Assembly: GCF_016909125.1 (NCBI RefSeq)
Contig: NZ_JAFBFD010000027.1
Coordinates: 1 to 44,122, forward strand
Length of the DNA stretch: 44,122 nucleotides
Direction of reading: 5' to 3'
From: Enterococcus lemanii
GTDB lineage: Bacteria; Bacillota; Bacilli; Lactobacillales; Enterococcaceae
Part shown: positions 15,704-24,412 of the stretch, one piece after another
How positions within the stretch are numbered: position 1 is the first letter of the stretch
How the letters are laid out: every line of letters starts with the position of its first letter
Translations under genes and position numbers: made by a program
The notes under the pieces: model-generated
What the model was told of the DNA's origin: nothing
Seen by the model: the letters and a program-made list of their open reading frames with translations, nothing else
Database searches by the model: none

Positions 15704-17194
15704 TTAACCTATTTTTTGTGGTTGTGCTAAACGTAACGTCTCTGGAGGATCAATGATAGAGTGGATTTTAATCGCAAAAGAATCGCCTTGCCGAATATTT
15801 TCATCTGTTACCAAATGGATATCTAACAATCGGTCTAATTGATAACCCGTTTGTAAATAATTCATGCTGGCCAATGCTTGGCTCCAACCGTCTAGCCAAT
15901 CTTCCAGACTACGTTTTTGAGTTGCTGTCTGCTCTCCTACATGAATCAACAAGTCAATATCACTTCCCATACCAGCTTCTCCGGTGTTCGTACTGCCAAA
16001 TAAGTAAAGACCTTTGACACAAAAAGCGTCCATATCTAAAGCATTTGCGACTTGCTTGGCCATGTAGTGTCGCCACTGCCAATGACTTGTTTTGTCTTGT
16101 TTTTGGCGGTCTTTGTTTGGTAAGAAAGAATCGCTTACCGTTGGCGGTGCTTCGGTAAAAAAAGCAATCGCTTGATCAATCACGGTATTCATATGCAAGG
16201 AAAGTGTTTTTCCAGCAGAATTTGCCGGTATTTCAATGACTTTAATAATATCCGCTAACCAATCAAATGTTGGCAACAAAGTCGAAAGTAAGTTCTGGCT
16301 GTGGCGCAAGTAACTTTCTTGAAAGGTATTTCCTTGATTGCTTAAATCAAGGGAGAAGCGAGCAACTTGTTTGTCTGTTAATTTTTGTGAAAAAAAAGCC
16401 GGTAAATAAGAATCTGTCGTCGTTTTTTGTCTTTCTGGTATCATTTCAATTAGCGCTGCCGCACTGGAAAAATTAACCGTGGAAGAATCTTTTTTAGCCT
16501 GTAAGGCAATTTTTTGAAAACAAGTATTGCGCGCGATAAAAAGAAAGTGTCGCCACGGTAAAAGGTCGTTTAAGCGTTCGAGGACCTCTTCGATTGCCGA
16601 GAACTCGGCATCAATGAGTGGGGCTAATTCTTTCGTTTCATTAATATAGACGAGGTGGGTAATTCCGTCGATTAAGCGATTCGCCGTAACCGCGTTTCCA
16701 GCAAACAAAATATTTTTTGATTTGAGATTTTTAGGGATGGGGGCGGGCTGTTCATCAGAAACGTCTCCTAATTTAGGCGATTGTTCTTGAATCCATTGAC
16801 TAAAGAGTGTTCGCTGTTTATCAAGCGCAAAAATTGAAATTCGATTGGCAATCGTATCAAGTAATTTCACTTCATTGATAAGTAATTCACAATCGTTTGG
16901 TAAAAGCGCTTGAATATATCCCATCGTAATTTCACCAACGCAAACATATCCAGCCATCAGAGGCGAACGATGCAATACTTTAGCGCGTGCAAAATCTTCT
17001 GTAAAATAAGCGTCTGTCCCAATCGTAATTTTAATGCGGCAAGCAGTAGGTAGCATAAAACCTTGAGGGATTAACTCGGTCAATTCTTTCATTTGCTCAG
17101 GAAATGGTTGTTGTGTCTTTTTTAATATTTCTTCTACTTGATAGATACATTCGAGCTCTTTGGCGCGCTCATATAACTGGGTGTTGTCATCCAT
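15704..17194 (-). CDS. Sensor-like protein with C-terminal Pol-beta-type nucleotidyltransferase domain
   Basis: 496 residues from the ATG at 17194; the earlier in-frame ATGs overlap the GGAGG ribosome binding site and are rejected. Residues about 5-125 look like a GAF-type sensor preceded by ERAKELECIYQVEEIL. Residues about 160-350 are unassigned. The C-terminal domain (about 370-480) has LFGSTNTGEAGMGSDIDLLI: GS at 400-401, DxD at 412/414 and a likely third acidic residue in LLDIHLV (458), the Pol-beta nucleotidyltransferase signature. It resembles modules I remember attached to PEP/pyruvate-binding proteins. The substrate is unknown. It follows gdhA on the same strand with a hairpin between, so a link to nitrogen or carbon control is possible but unproven. 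Confidence 0.75.
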   Translation of the reverse strand: MDDNTQLYERAKELECIYQVEEILKKTQQPFPEQMKELTELIPQGFMLPTACRIKITIGTDAYFTEDFARAKVLHRSPLMAGYVCVGEITMGYIQALLPNDCELLINEVKLLDTIANRISIFALDKQRTLFSQWIQEQSPKLGDVSDEQPAPIPKNLKSKNILFAGNAVTANRLIDGITHLVYINETKELAPLIDAEFSAIEEVLERLNDLLPWRHFLFIARNTCFQKIALQAKKDSSTVNFSSAAALIEMIPERQKTTTDSYLPAFFSQKLTDKQVARFSLDLSNQGNTFQESYLRHSQNLLSTLLPTFDWLADIIKVIEIPANSAGKTLSLHMNTVIDQAIAFFTEAPPTVSDSFLPNKDRQKQDKTSHWQWRHYMAKQVANALDMDAFCVKGLYLFGSTNTGEAGMGSDIDLLIHVGEQTATQKRSLEDWLDGWSQALASMNYLQTGYQLDRLLDIHLVTDENIRQGDSFAIKIHSIIDPPETLRLAQPQKIG

Positions 17195-17249
17195 CAAAAT
17201 AACCTCCATCATTTTCGAATTGTGTTCTTTTTTTAGATAATAGAGTAGA

Positions 17250-17276
17250 AAGGAGATGTCAGCCTGACATCTCCTT
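17250..17276 (-). other. Intercistronic hairpin between gdhA and the nucleotidyltransferase gene
   Basis: Inverted repeat AAGGAGATGTCA / TGACATCTCCTT with a three-base loop. No T-run follows on the minus strand, so it is a weak terminator, an mRNA processing or stabilising element rather than a clear stop. Confidence 0.5.
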
Positions 17277-17284
17277 CGTATTAT

Positions 17285-18571
17285 TTAGGCCCAACCACGT
17301 AAGCGAACGGCTTCAGCCACTCGTTGAATCGCGATCGTATAGGCTGCATCACGCATGTATAGATCTTTTTCTAAAGAAAGTTCATAGACCGCATAAAAAG
17401 CTTTGGTCATGGCACTTTCTAACTTTTCAAAGACCTCTTCAATCTCCCAGAAATAGTTCATGCCACATTGTACTTGTTCAAAGTAGCTACAAGTAACCCC
17501 ACCTGCATTACAAAGAAAGTCAGGTAAGAGGGTAATGCCGCGTTCACGAATAAGAGGATCACAATCTGGGGTGGTTGGTCCATTGGCTGCCTCGCAAATA
17601 ATTTTCACTTTTTCAGAAATATTTGGGAAAACAGCAGGCGTAATTTGATTTTCTAATGCTGCTGGAATTAAAATGTCGACTTCTTGTTTTAACCAATCTT
17701 CGCCTGGTAAAACTTCATAGCCTAAATCAATCGCTTTTTCTTTATCAATCCCACCAAAATCATCTTTGATTTGAGCGAGTTGCTCAATGTCACAACCTGC
17801 TTGTTTTTTAAAGGTATAAGCTTGATTATCGGATTGATTCCAACAAGAAACAGCAATCACTTTTCCGCCTAATTCCGTATACATCCGAGCCGCATACTCT
17901 GCCACATTACCAAAACCTTGGATACTGGCCGTTGTTTCTTGGGTCGGAATATTTAATTCTTTTAATAGATTTTTTAAGACATAAACCACGCCATAGCCAG
18001 TCGCCTCTTTACGGCCAAGGGAACCACCCATACCGACAGGCTTACCTGTAATCATACTAGGAAAGCGGCCATTGTTAATGGTTTCATACTCATCAAGCAT
18101 CCAAAGCATGTGTTGACCGTTTGTCATCACATCGGGTGCAGGCACATCTAGATTCGGTCCAACTTGAGTAAAGAGTTGGCGAATATAACCACGACATAAA
18201 CGTTCTTGTTCAGTCAGAGAAAGATGATGTGGATCGCAGACGACGCCACCTTTCCCACCGCCAAGGGGAATATCGACAACGGCACATTTCCAAGTCATCC
18301 ACATCGAAAGAGCCCGAACCGTATCGGCTGTCTCGTGCGGGTGAAAACGAATGCCGCCTTTACCTGGCCCTCTAGCATCGTTGTGTCGAATTCGATAAGC
18401 CTTAAAGACTTGTGTCGTTCCGTCATCCATTTTTACTGGAATCGTAAAATGGATTTCTTGCATCGGTTGCCGTAGTAATTCACGCGTACCGCTATTTAAT
18501 TCAAGTAAGTCTGCTACTTGATCAAATTGGATTTGCGCATTTTCAAACGGATTGTAAGCAGTTGTAGCCAT
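17285..18571 (-). CDS. gdhA: Glutamate dehydrogenase
   Basis: 428-residue hexameric-type Glu/Leu/Phe/Val dehydrogenase, interconverting glutamate and 2-oxoglutarate plus ammonia. The N-terminal domain has GPGKGGIRFHP and the catalytic-lysine loop IPLGGGKGGV, then APDVMTN. The Rossmann domain starts with the glycine motif in IQGFGNVAEYAA. The C-terminal half has LPDFLCNAGGVTCSYFE. The length and QIQFDQVADLLEL opening resemble the NAD-linked RocG/GudB type, but cofactor choice is an inference. GGAGG precedes the ATG. The gene has its own promoter and a hairpin at the start of its transcript. Confidence 0.93.
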   Translation of the reverse strand: MATTAYNPFENAQIQFDQVADLLELNSGTRELLRQPMQEIHFTIPVKMDDGTTQVFKAYRIRHNDARGPGKGGIRFHPHETADTVRALSMWMTWKCAVVDIPLGGGKGGVVCDPHHLSLTEQERLCRGYIRQLFTQVGPNLDVPAPDVMTNGQHMLWMLDEYETINNGRFPSMITGKPVGMGGSLGRKEATGYGVVYVLKNLLKELNIPTQETTASIQGFGNVAEYAARMYTELGGKVIAVSCWNQSDNQAYTFKKQAGCDIEQLAQIKDDFGGIDKEKAIDLGYEVLPGEDWLKQEVDILIPAALENQITPAVFPNISEKVKIICEAANGPTTPDCDPLIRERGITLLPDFLCNAGGVTCSYFEQVQCGMNYFWEIEEVFEKLESAMTKAFYAVYELSLEKDLYMRDAAYTIAIQRVAEAVRLRGWA

Positions 18572-18627
18572 GATTTACATTAACCTCCAATTGATACCTT
18601 TTTCTCAATATCATCCTTTTTATATAG

Positions 18628-18689
18628 CAATAGTCGCAAAATTGCGACTATTGAGTTTTAGAATAGCATTCTTTTTAAAATAGAGCAAA
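18628..18689 (-). promoter_or_regulatory. gdhA promoter with palindrome at the transcription start
   Basis: On the minus strand TTTGCT (18684-18689) and TATTCT (18660-18665, with TG extension) are spaced 18 bases. Immediately downstream is a perfect 12-base inverted repeat, CAATAGTCGCAA (18628-18639) / TTGCGACTATTG (18642-18653). It could be an operator or a 5' mRNA hairpin. Confidence 0.55.
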
Positions 18690-18711
18690 TATTATTTTTT
18701 ATTTATTTAAA

Positions 18712-18749
18712 GCGGTAACATTCGTTTTTTATTAAACAGATGTTACCGC
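18712..18749 (-). terminator. Likely terminator of the uronate operon
   Basis: Perfect 10-base stem GCGGTAACAT (18712-18721) / ATGTTACCGC (18740-18749) with an 18-base loop, followed on the minus strand by an A/T-rich stretch beginning TTTAAAT. It lies 67 bases after the last gene of the operon. Confidence 0.55.
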
Positions 18750-18815
18750 CTCGTTGTGTATACTTTTTTTTGTGAATAAGCAAACTTTTTTTAATTGAAA
18801 AGAACAATGATTTGA

Positions 18816-19916
18816 TTAAAAAGGCATGCGGTGAGGGGCGAGTTTTTCCCAATCAAAAGTGACGCCAGTTCCAGGTGTCTCTGGGGCAACTGCTAAGCCG
18901 TCTTCTTGATCAATTACAAGTGGGCGCGTCGTGTATTGATCAATTGGGAAACTATGCATTTCTAAGTAACCCGCATTTGGCATTGCTGCGAGTAAGCTAA
19001 CATGTAGCTCTTGCATGCCATGCGTTGAAATCGATAAATTATGGACTTGTGTTAATGCCGCCACTTTTAGCCAACCTGTAATCCCGCCACAGTTGGAAGC
19101 ATCTGGTTGTGGGAAGTCAACGTGACCATATTGAATCATATGCATAAATTCAATGGGTGTTCGTAAATTCTCACCACCAGCAACGGCGATATGGCCTTCT
19201 TCTGCAATGCGTGCGTAGCCTTCATAATCTTCTGGAATAGTCGGCTCTTCTAGGAATAAAATATCATAAGGCGCCATTAATTTAGCTGCTTTAATCGCTT
19301 TTTCAACAGACCAACTCATATTGGCATCAACCATAAAGACGACATCTGGACCAATTAATTCGCGAACAGCCTTAATTCGTTCGATATCTTCGGCTAAAGT
19401 TTTTTGCCCAAGCTTAATTTTAACGGCTTTTAAGCCCATATCTAAGTATTTTTGATTATTTGCAAGCAATTTGTCTAATGGGAAGTTTAGATCAATTGCC
19501 CCACCGTAACACTTCACTTTATTACTGTGTCCACCAAGTAGTTTATAAAGTGGTTCACCGGCTTTTTTCGCTCGTAAATCCCAAAGCGCGATATCACAAG
19601 CGGCAATCGCAAAACTTGCTAGACCACCACGAGCAACGTAGTGGATGCCCCAGTTCATTTGATCCCATAAAGATTCGATACAAGCGGCATCTTTGCCCAT
19701 TAAAATATTTTTTAATTCTTTATCAATTAATTTTGCAATGGATTCTCCGCCAAATCCTCCTGTATAAGTGTAACCAACGCCGGTTCGCCCATCTTCTGTT
19801 GTGATTTTAACAATCGGTACTTCAAAATGAGTATGTAGTCCGTGTTTGGCATCTTCCATAATTTCAGGTAAAGGAATACGATAATACTCGGTAACAACTT
19901 CAACAATTTTAGACAT
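18816..19916 (-). CDS. Mandelate racemase-subgroup enolase-superfamily protein, probable acid-sugar dehydratase
   Basis: 366-residue enolase-superfamily enzyme with a capping domain (about 1-125) and a beta/alpha barrel. Active-site residues are all visible: K166-x-K168 (AVKIKLG), metal ligands D197 (DAN), E223 (EEP) and E249 (GGEN), and the D272 / H299 dyad (PDASNCGG; STHGMQE). This is the mandelate racemase subgroup pattern, in which most bacterial members dehydrate acid sugars. It is the last gene of the uxaBAC-esterase operon, so a uronic- or aldonic-acid derivative from pectin is the likely substrate. The exact one cannot be told; galactarate, talarate or a rhamnose-linked acid are candidates. 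AAGGAGG lies before the ATG. Confidence 0.85.
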   Translation of the reverse strand: MSKIVEVVTEYYRIPLPEIMEDAKHGLHTHFEVPIVKITTEDGRTGVGYTYTGGFGGESIAKLIDKELKNILMGKDAACIESLWDQMNWGIHYVARGGLASFAIAACDIALWDLRAKKAGEPLYKLLGGHSNKVKCYGGAIDLNFPLDKLLANNQKYLDMGLKAVKIKLGQKTLAEDIERIKAVRELIGPDVVFMVDANMSWSVEKAIKAAKLMAPYDILFLEEPTIPEDYEGYARIAEEGHIAVAGGENLRTPIEFMHMIQYGHVDFPQPDASNCGGITGWLKVAALTQVHNLSISTHGMQELHVSLLAAMPNAGYLEMHSFPIDQYTTRPLVIDQEDGLAVAPETPGTGVTFDWEKLAPHRMPF

Positions 19917-19943
19917 AGAAATCCTCCTTAAAATTTGGGTTAA

Positions 19944-20627
19944 TTAAATATCTTGTAAATAATGTTTTAATGGCAACGAGCTTTCACGAATCGCTTGTGC
20001 AATCAATTTGGCAATTTCTGTCGCACCGTTTTCATTTAAATGAGTATTGTCGGTAACGCCTGCTGGGTAAAAAGGCAGTTCGTTTGGTTGTCCATGTAAG
20101 AAAAATTTGACAGTGTCAGCGGGGGGGAATGTTTTTAACCAATTCTGTGTCTTCTCAAAAAGGTCTAATAAAACGACATCTTGTCTTTGCGCGAGCTGTT
20201 TCATCGCTTGTGGGTATTCGCCAAGCGTGTCCGGGTTTAACGTACCATCCGATAAATAATCTCGTCGACTAATTGAAGTGAGGAGTACAGGACAGGCGTT
20301 TTTCTCTTTGGCGGCCTCAATGTATTGGGTTAAGTAATTTAAATAACTACCATAAGGGAGCGTCCCACGTGTTTCGTCTTCGATTTTTTGATCGTTGTGA
20401 CCGAATTGAATGAAAAGGTAATCACCTGGGGCGAGGCGGTTTTTAATCGTCTCTAATCGCTTTTCCTCAATGAATGATTTTGTGCTACGTCCATTCACAG
20501 CATGGTTTTCAATCTGAATCCTTTGCTGAAAGAAAGGGGCTATTTTTTCGCCCCAACCGGTTTCTGGTCGGCAATCGTCAGCTTTTTTAGCTGCCGTTGA
20601 ATCACCGGCGATAAAAATTGTTGGCAT
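19944..20627 (-). CDS. Rhamnogalacturonan acetylesterase (SGNH/GDSL, CE12-type)
   Basis: SGNH hydrolase of 227 residues, starting at the ATG at 20627 because AAAAAGGAG lies just before it; the frame extends further upstream without support. The four blocks are visible: FIAGDSTAA (Ser), AVNGRSTKSF (Gly), IQFGHNDQK (Asn) and DNTHLNENG (Asp-His). The GDSTAA opening and GWGE motif are those of CE12 rhamnogalacturonan acetylesterases such as YesT/RhgT. It removes acetyl groups from galacturonate in rhamnogalacturonan I. It has no signal peptide, so it acts on imported oligosaccharides. Its start lies 48 bases after the esterase gene upstream. Confidence 0.88.
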   Translation of the reverse strand: MPTIFIAGDSTAAKKADDCRPETGWGEKIAPFFQQRIQIENHAVNGRSTKSFIEEKRLETIKNRLAPGDYLFIQFGHNDQKIEDETRGTLPYGSYLNYLTQYIEAAKEKNACPVLLTSISRRDYLSDGTLNPDTLGEYPQAMKQLAQRQDVVLLDLFEKTQNWLKTFPPADTVKFFLHGQPNELPFYPAGVTDNTHLNENGATEIAKLIAQAIRESSLPLKHYLQDI

Positions 20628-20675
20628 AATTTTCTCCTTTTTGGCGTCAACTTGTATGAAGCGAAGTAGCGTCAT

Positions 20676-21395
20676 TTATTTTCGCTGTTTTTTCAACCAA
20701 TTCTCAGCAAGCCCTTGCCACTGTAAGACGTGAGGTTCTTCTGGTAAAATACCTAAACCGTGGCGACCTTCAGGAAATAGGTGGCATTCGACGGGGACTT
20801 GCTGCGCTTTTAATGCTTGCACTAGACAAAGACTATTTTCAACCGGCACTGCTTGATCGGCAATGGTATGCCAAATAAAACAAGGTGGGGTTGTTTTCGT
20901 AATATTTCGTTCCAAAGAATAGTTTGTACGATCTGCAAAATGAGCGTCTTCGCCTAAAAAGTTTTGCCAACTTCCTTGATGACTAAAAGGTTCTACAAAG
21001 CTTACAACTGGATAAGCGAGTAAGAGTCCGTCAGGTTGGTGGTCTAATTTCGTCCCAAAGAGTCCGGCGACGTGTGCACCAGCCGAAAAGCCAAGGACAA
21101 AAATTTGGCTAATTTGTGGTTGTTGTCGCAACGCCATCATCACGTTTTTTAGGTCATTTAAAAAAGTTGTTGGTTGAATATTTTGAACTTGGTAAGCTAA
21201 AATGCCAGTATGGTAGCCTTTTTGTTGCAACCAAGCTTGGATTGCCAAGCCTTCTTTTTCATAAGCCAAATGTGTATAGCCACCACCAGGACAAATAAGG
21301 ATTAGTGGACGGACCGCTTCATCGATTAATTGCAGGCGGTATGTCGTTTTTTTTGGTTTTTCGAGCAAGGAATCAAAGGTTGTTTTAATTTTCAC
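20676..21395 (-). CDS. Alpha/beta hydrolase, probable carbohydrate acetylesterase
   Basis: 239-residue alpha/beta-hydrolase-fold enzyme (BD-FAE / acetyl-xylan esterase-like). The oxyanion region is CPGGGYTHLAYEKEG, the nucleophile elbow GFSAGAH, the acid in IADQAVPVEN and the histidine in EGRHGLG. It starts with GTG at 21395, after AAAGGATG. No signal peptide. It sits between uxaC and the CE12 esterase, so deacetylation of pectin oligosaccharides in the cytoplasm is likely. Confidence 0.83.
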   Translation of the reverse strand: MKIKTTFDSLLEKPKKTTYRLQLIDEAVRPLILICPGGGYTHLAYEKEGLAIQAWLQQKGYHTGILAYQVQNIQPTTFLNDLKNVMMALRQQPQISQIFVLGFSAGAHVAGLFGTKLDHQPDGLLLAYPVVSFVEPFSHQGSWQNFLGEDAHFADRTNYSLERNITKTTPPCFIWHTIADQAVPVENSLCLVQALKAQQVPVECHLFPEGRHGLGILPEEPHVLQWQGLAENWLKKQRK

Positions 21396-21419
21396 AAAAA
21401 TTCATCCTTTACAAACATT

Positions 21420-22808
21420 TTAAAAGTTGAAGTAATGAGCGGCGTTATTGTAGCTAATGTCTTCAACAATTTTCCCTAAGTAAGCTTCATCAGCCGGTGC
21501 TTCGCCTCGTTCAACAATCTCACTAATAAACCCACATAAAACTCGACGGAAATATTCGTGGCGTGTATAAGATAAGAAGCTACGAGAATCGGTTAACATA
21601 CCGACAAAGTTTGCAAGCGGGCTTCCATCTGCAAACATGGTTAATTGTTGGCGCATGCCGGCTAAAGTATCGTTGTACCACCAGCCGGAGCCTAGTTGTA
21701 ATTTTCCAGGAGTATCTTTTTGGAAACAACTCATTAAAGCAACAATGACAGGATAATCGTTTGGATTTAATGAATAAAGAATCGTTTTTGGCAATTGATC
21801 GGTTGTATCGGCCCGATTTAATAATTGTTGCAATGGAATCGTTAGCGATAAATCATTGATGCCATCATAGCCAGTATCTGGACCTAATTGTTTAAACATG
21901 CGGTCATTGCAATTACGATAAGCGTGGATATGTAATTGCATCGTCCAATTGCGGGCGTGATAGAAATGGAATAAGTGTGTTAACGTTTCTGTTTTATAAG
22001 CGGCGATTTCATTTGCGGTTAGCGCTTCTTGTTTTAAAGCTTTCGCAAAAATCTGTTCTAGTGCTTCAGGGCTAGCTTCTTCATATTGTAAAACGTCTAA
22101 GGCATGGTCAGATAACCGGCCACCCTTGTCGTGGAAGTACTGCACGCGGGCTTCTAAAGCTTGAATTAGCGCTTGATAAGAATCAATGGTTGCACCGTGA
22201 ACGTGGCTTAGTTGAGTAATCCAAGCGGGAAAATCAGTTTTTTCTAAGTTTAATGCTTTGTCTGGTCGGAAAGTCGGTAATACTTTAAAAGCTGTTTCTT
22301 CTTTGGCTAAAAGTTCATGGTAGGCTAAATCATCAACGGGATCATCGGTCGTACAAACAACTTTGACGTTTGAATTTTTAATAATCTCACGGCGATGAAA
22401 AGCGTCGGTTGCTAATTTTTTATTCGCAGCTTCCCAAATTTGGGGCGCATTTTCTTCGTTAATGATTAGATCAACCCCAAAAAAGCGTTTCAATTCAAGG
22501 TGGGTCCAAGTATACAGAGGGTTGCCAATTGTTTTTGGCATCGTTTGACACCAAACGAGAAACTTATCGTAATCAGAAGCGTCTCCGGTAATATGGGATT
22601 CAGGTACACCACAAGCACGCATCAAGCGCCATTTGTAATGATCGCCTCCTAGCCAAGCTTCAGTTATATTTTTAAAAGGTTTGTTTTCATAGATTTCTTT
22701 TGGGTCTAAGTGGCAATGGTAGTCGATAATCGGCATTTTAGCGGCATGATCATGAAACAATGTTTTAGCCCAGTCGTTGGTTAGTAAAAAATCATCATTT
22801 AAAAACAT
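21420..22808 (-). CDS. uxaC: Glucuronate/galacturonate isomerase
   Basis: 462-residue uronate isomerase, converting D-galacturonate to D-tagaturonate (and D-glucuronate to D-fructuronate). The amidohydrolase-fold metal motif PIIDYHCHLDPKEI is near the N-terminus, with WRLMRACGV, VCTTDDPVDDL, LHIHAYRN and LTDSRSFLSYTRHEYFRR downstream, all characteristic of UxaC. Length is normal. Start ATG after TTAGGAGAC. It follows uxaA after 98 bases containing a strong hairpin. Confidence 0.95.
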   Translation of the reverse strand: MFLNDDFLLTNDWAKTLFHDHAAKMPIIDYHCHLDPKEIYENKPFKNITEAWLGGDHYKWRLMRACGVPESHITGDASDYDKFLVWCQTMPKTIGNPLYTWTHLELKRFFGVDLIINEENAPQIWEAANKKLATDAFHRREIIKNSNVKVVCTTDDPVDDLAYHELLAKEETAFKVLPTFRPDKALNLEKTDFPAWITQLSHVHGATIDSYQALIQALEARVQYFHDKGGRLSDHALDVLQYEEASPEALEQIFAKALKQEALTANEIAAYKTETLTHLFHFYHARNWTMQLHIHAYRNCNDRMFKQLGPDTGYDGINDLSLTIPLQQLLNRADTTDQLPKTILYSLNPNDYPVIVALMSCFQKDTPGKLQLGSGWWYNDTLAGMRQQLTMFADGSPLANFVGMLTDSRSFLSYTRHEYFRRVLCGFISEIVERGEAPADEAYLGKIVEDISYNNAAHYFNF

Positions 22809-22846
22809 TCGTATTCGTCTCCTAACAAGTTGTGTTTTTTATTAAA

Positions 22847-22890
22847 GACTTTTTCGCTTCGTAAACATGAAAATATGAAGCGAAAAAGTC
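22847..22890 (-). other. Intercistronic 14-bp hairpin between uxaA and uxaC
   Basis: Perfect inverted repeat GACTTTTTCGCTTC (22847-22860) / GAAGCGAAAAAGTC (22877-22890), 16-base loop. On the minus strand it is followed by TTTAATAAAA, not a clean T-run. It may stabilise the upstream uxaBA message or give partial termination before uxaC. Confidence 0.6.
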
Positions 22891-22906
22891 AGGGGAAGTG
22901 GGTCTT

Positions 22907-24412
22907 TTATAAAGTAACGCCGGTTTTAAAGATAGCAATTTCACGGACGTCATTTTGTTCGTTACGTGTTTCTTCGCCACTGGCAACCGCGATAATTTTA
23001 TCAATGAATTCTTCTAATACTTCTTCCATTGGTCGTTTTAATAAAGTGCCTGCGTTGAAGTCCATCCAGTGCCCTTTGCGTTCGAAGATATCAGAGTTTG
23101 TTGCGACTTTGATTGTTGGCACATAAGCACCAAATGGCGTTCCGCGTCCGGTTGTAAATAAAACAAGCTGACAATCAGAAGAAGCTAAAGCTGAAGAAGC
23201 AACAAGGTCATTTCCTGGTGCTTGCAGGAGACTTAAGCCTTTTTTGCGTAATTTTTCGCCATATTGTAAAACATCGACAACGGGAGCTGTTCCGGCTTTT
23301 TGCGTACAACCAAGTGATTTATCTTCTAAAGTTGTGATTCCACCGGCTTTGTTTCCTGGAGAAGGATTTTCATAAACAGGTTCGCCAAAAGATAAGAAAT
23401 ATTGTTTGAAGTCATTGATTAAATGCACAATTTGCTCAAAGACTTCTTCATTTTCTGCCCGGGCCATTAGGACTTCTTCCGCGCCAAACATTTCTGGCAC
23501 TTCGGTTAAGATCGTACTACCACCTTGTGAAATTAAGAAATCTGAAAAAGCACCAAGTAAAGGATTCGCTGTGATCCCTGAGAAGCCATCTGAACCACCA
23601 CATTTCAAGCCCACGTTTAGTTCACTAATTGGGACATCTTCACGACGATCATCTTTGGCTGCAAGATAGAGTTCTTCAAGTAAATCAACCCCTTGTTGAA
23701 TCTCATTGAAGACTTCTTGTGCAACTAAGAATTTCACACGACTTTCATCGTATTCGCCTAATTTTTCGATAAATTCCGGCACCGTGTTGTTTTCACAACC
23801 TAAGCCAAAAACAAGCACACCACCAGCGTTTGGATGTTTAACCGCATCGATTAAGATTTCACGTGTATTTGAGTGGTCTGTTCCTAATTGAGAACAACCA
23901 TACGGATGTTTTAAAATGGTAATATTATCAAAAGGTCCTAAGTCAGGGTGGTTGGCCTTAAATTCTTTAATGATTAGTTCAGCGACACCATTGACACAGC
24001 CAACTGTTGGGACAATAAATAAATCGTTACGGATTCCAACTTTCCCATTGGCCCGACGGTAACCTTTAAATGTTAAATCTTTTTTAGGATACGTTCTTTG
24101 GTGTAACTCAGGTTCATAACGATACTCGAGTTCACCCGCTAAATTGGTTTTGACATTGTGTGTATGTAACCACTCACCAGGGGCAACGTCTTCCAACGCG
24201 TGTCCAATCGGAGAACCGTATTTGATGATATGTTCTTTTTCTTTAATCGGTGCTAAAGCAACTTTGTGTCCTTGAGGAATATCTTTTAAAGCAGTGACGG
24301 TATGGTCATCAACGGAAATTTCTTCACCTGCTAAGATTGGGCGTAGAGCAACCGCGACATTATCGCGAACATTTAATTTTAATAAATCAGGTGCTTGAAC
24401 TGTAGTAGTCAT
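22907..24412 (-). CDS. uxaA: Altronate dehydratase
   Basis: 501-residue UxaA-family lyase that dehydrates D-altronate to 2-keto-3-deoxy-D-gluconate. The N-terminal SAF-like domain (about 1-100) carries the VALRPILAGEEI and HTHN stretches. The main domain has YRRANGKVGIRNDLFIVPTVGCVN, HPYGCSQLGTDH and GLKCGGSDGFSGITANPLLG, with conserved cysteines for the metal site. The ATG follows the uxaB stop codon directly (TAAATG), so the pair is translationally coupled. Confidence 0.95.
   Translation of the reverse strand: MTTTVQAPDLLKLNVRDNVAVALRPILAGEEISVDDHTVTALKDIPQGHKVALAPIKEKEHIIKYGSPIGHALEDVAPGEWLHTHNVKTNLAGELEYRYEPELHQRTYPKKDLTFKGYRRANGKVGIRNDLFIVPTVGCVNGVAELIIKEFKANHPDLGPFDNITILKHPYGCSQLGTDHSNTREILIDAVKHPNAGGVLVFGLGCENNTVPEFIEKLGEYDESRVKFLVAQEVFNEIQQGVDLLEELYLAAKDDRREDVPISELNVGLKCGGSDGFSGITANPLLGAFSDFLISQGGSTILTEVPEMFGAEEVLMARAENEEVFEQIVHLINDFKQYFLSFGEPVYENPSPGNKAGGITTLEDKSLGCTQKAGTAPVVDVLQYGEKLRKKGLSLLQAPGNDLVASSALASSDCQLVLFTTGRGTPFGAYVPTIKVATNSDIFERKGHWMDFNAGTLLKRPMEEVLEEFIDKIIAVASGEETRNEQNDVREIAIFKTGVTL

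Noticed and set aside
22907-23891. Long plus-strand frames antisense to uxaA
   Set aside because: The uxaA protein is full length with all motifs; the antisense frames match no family and have no start signals.
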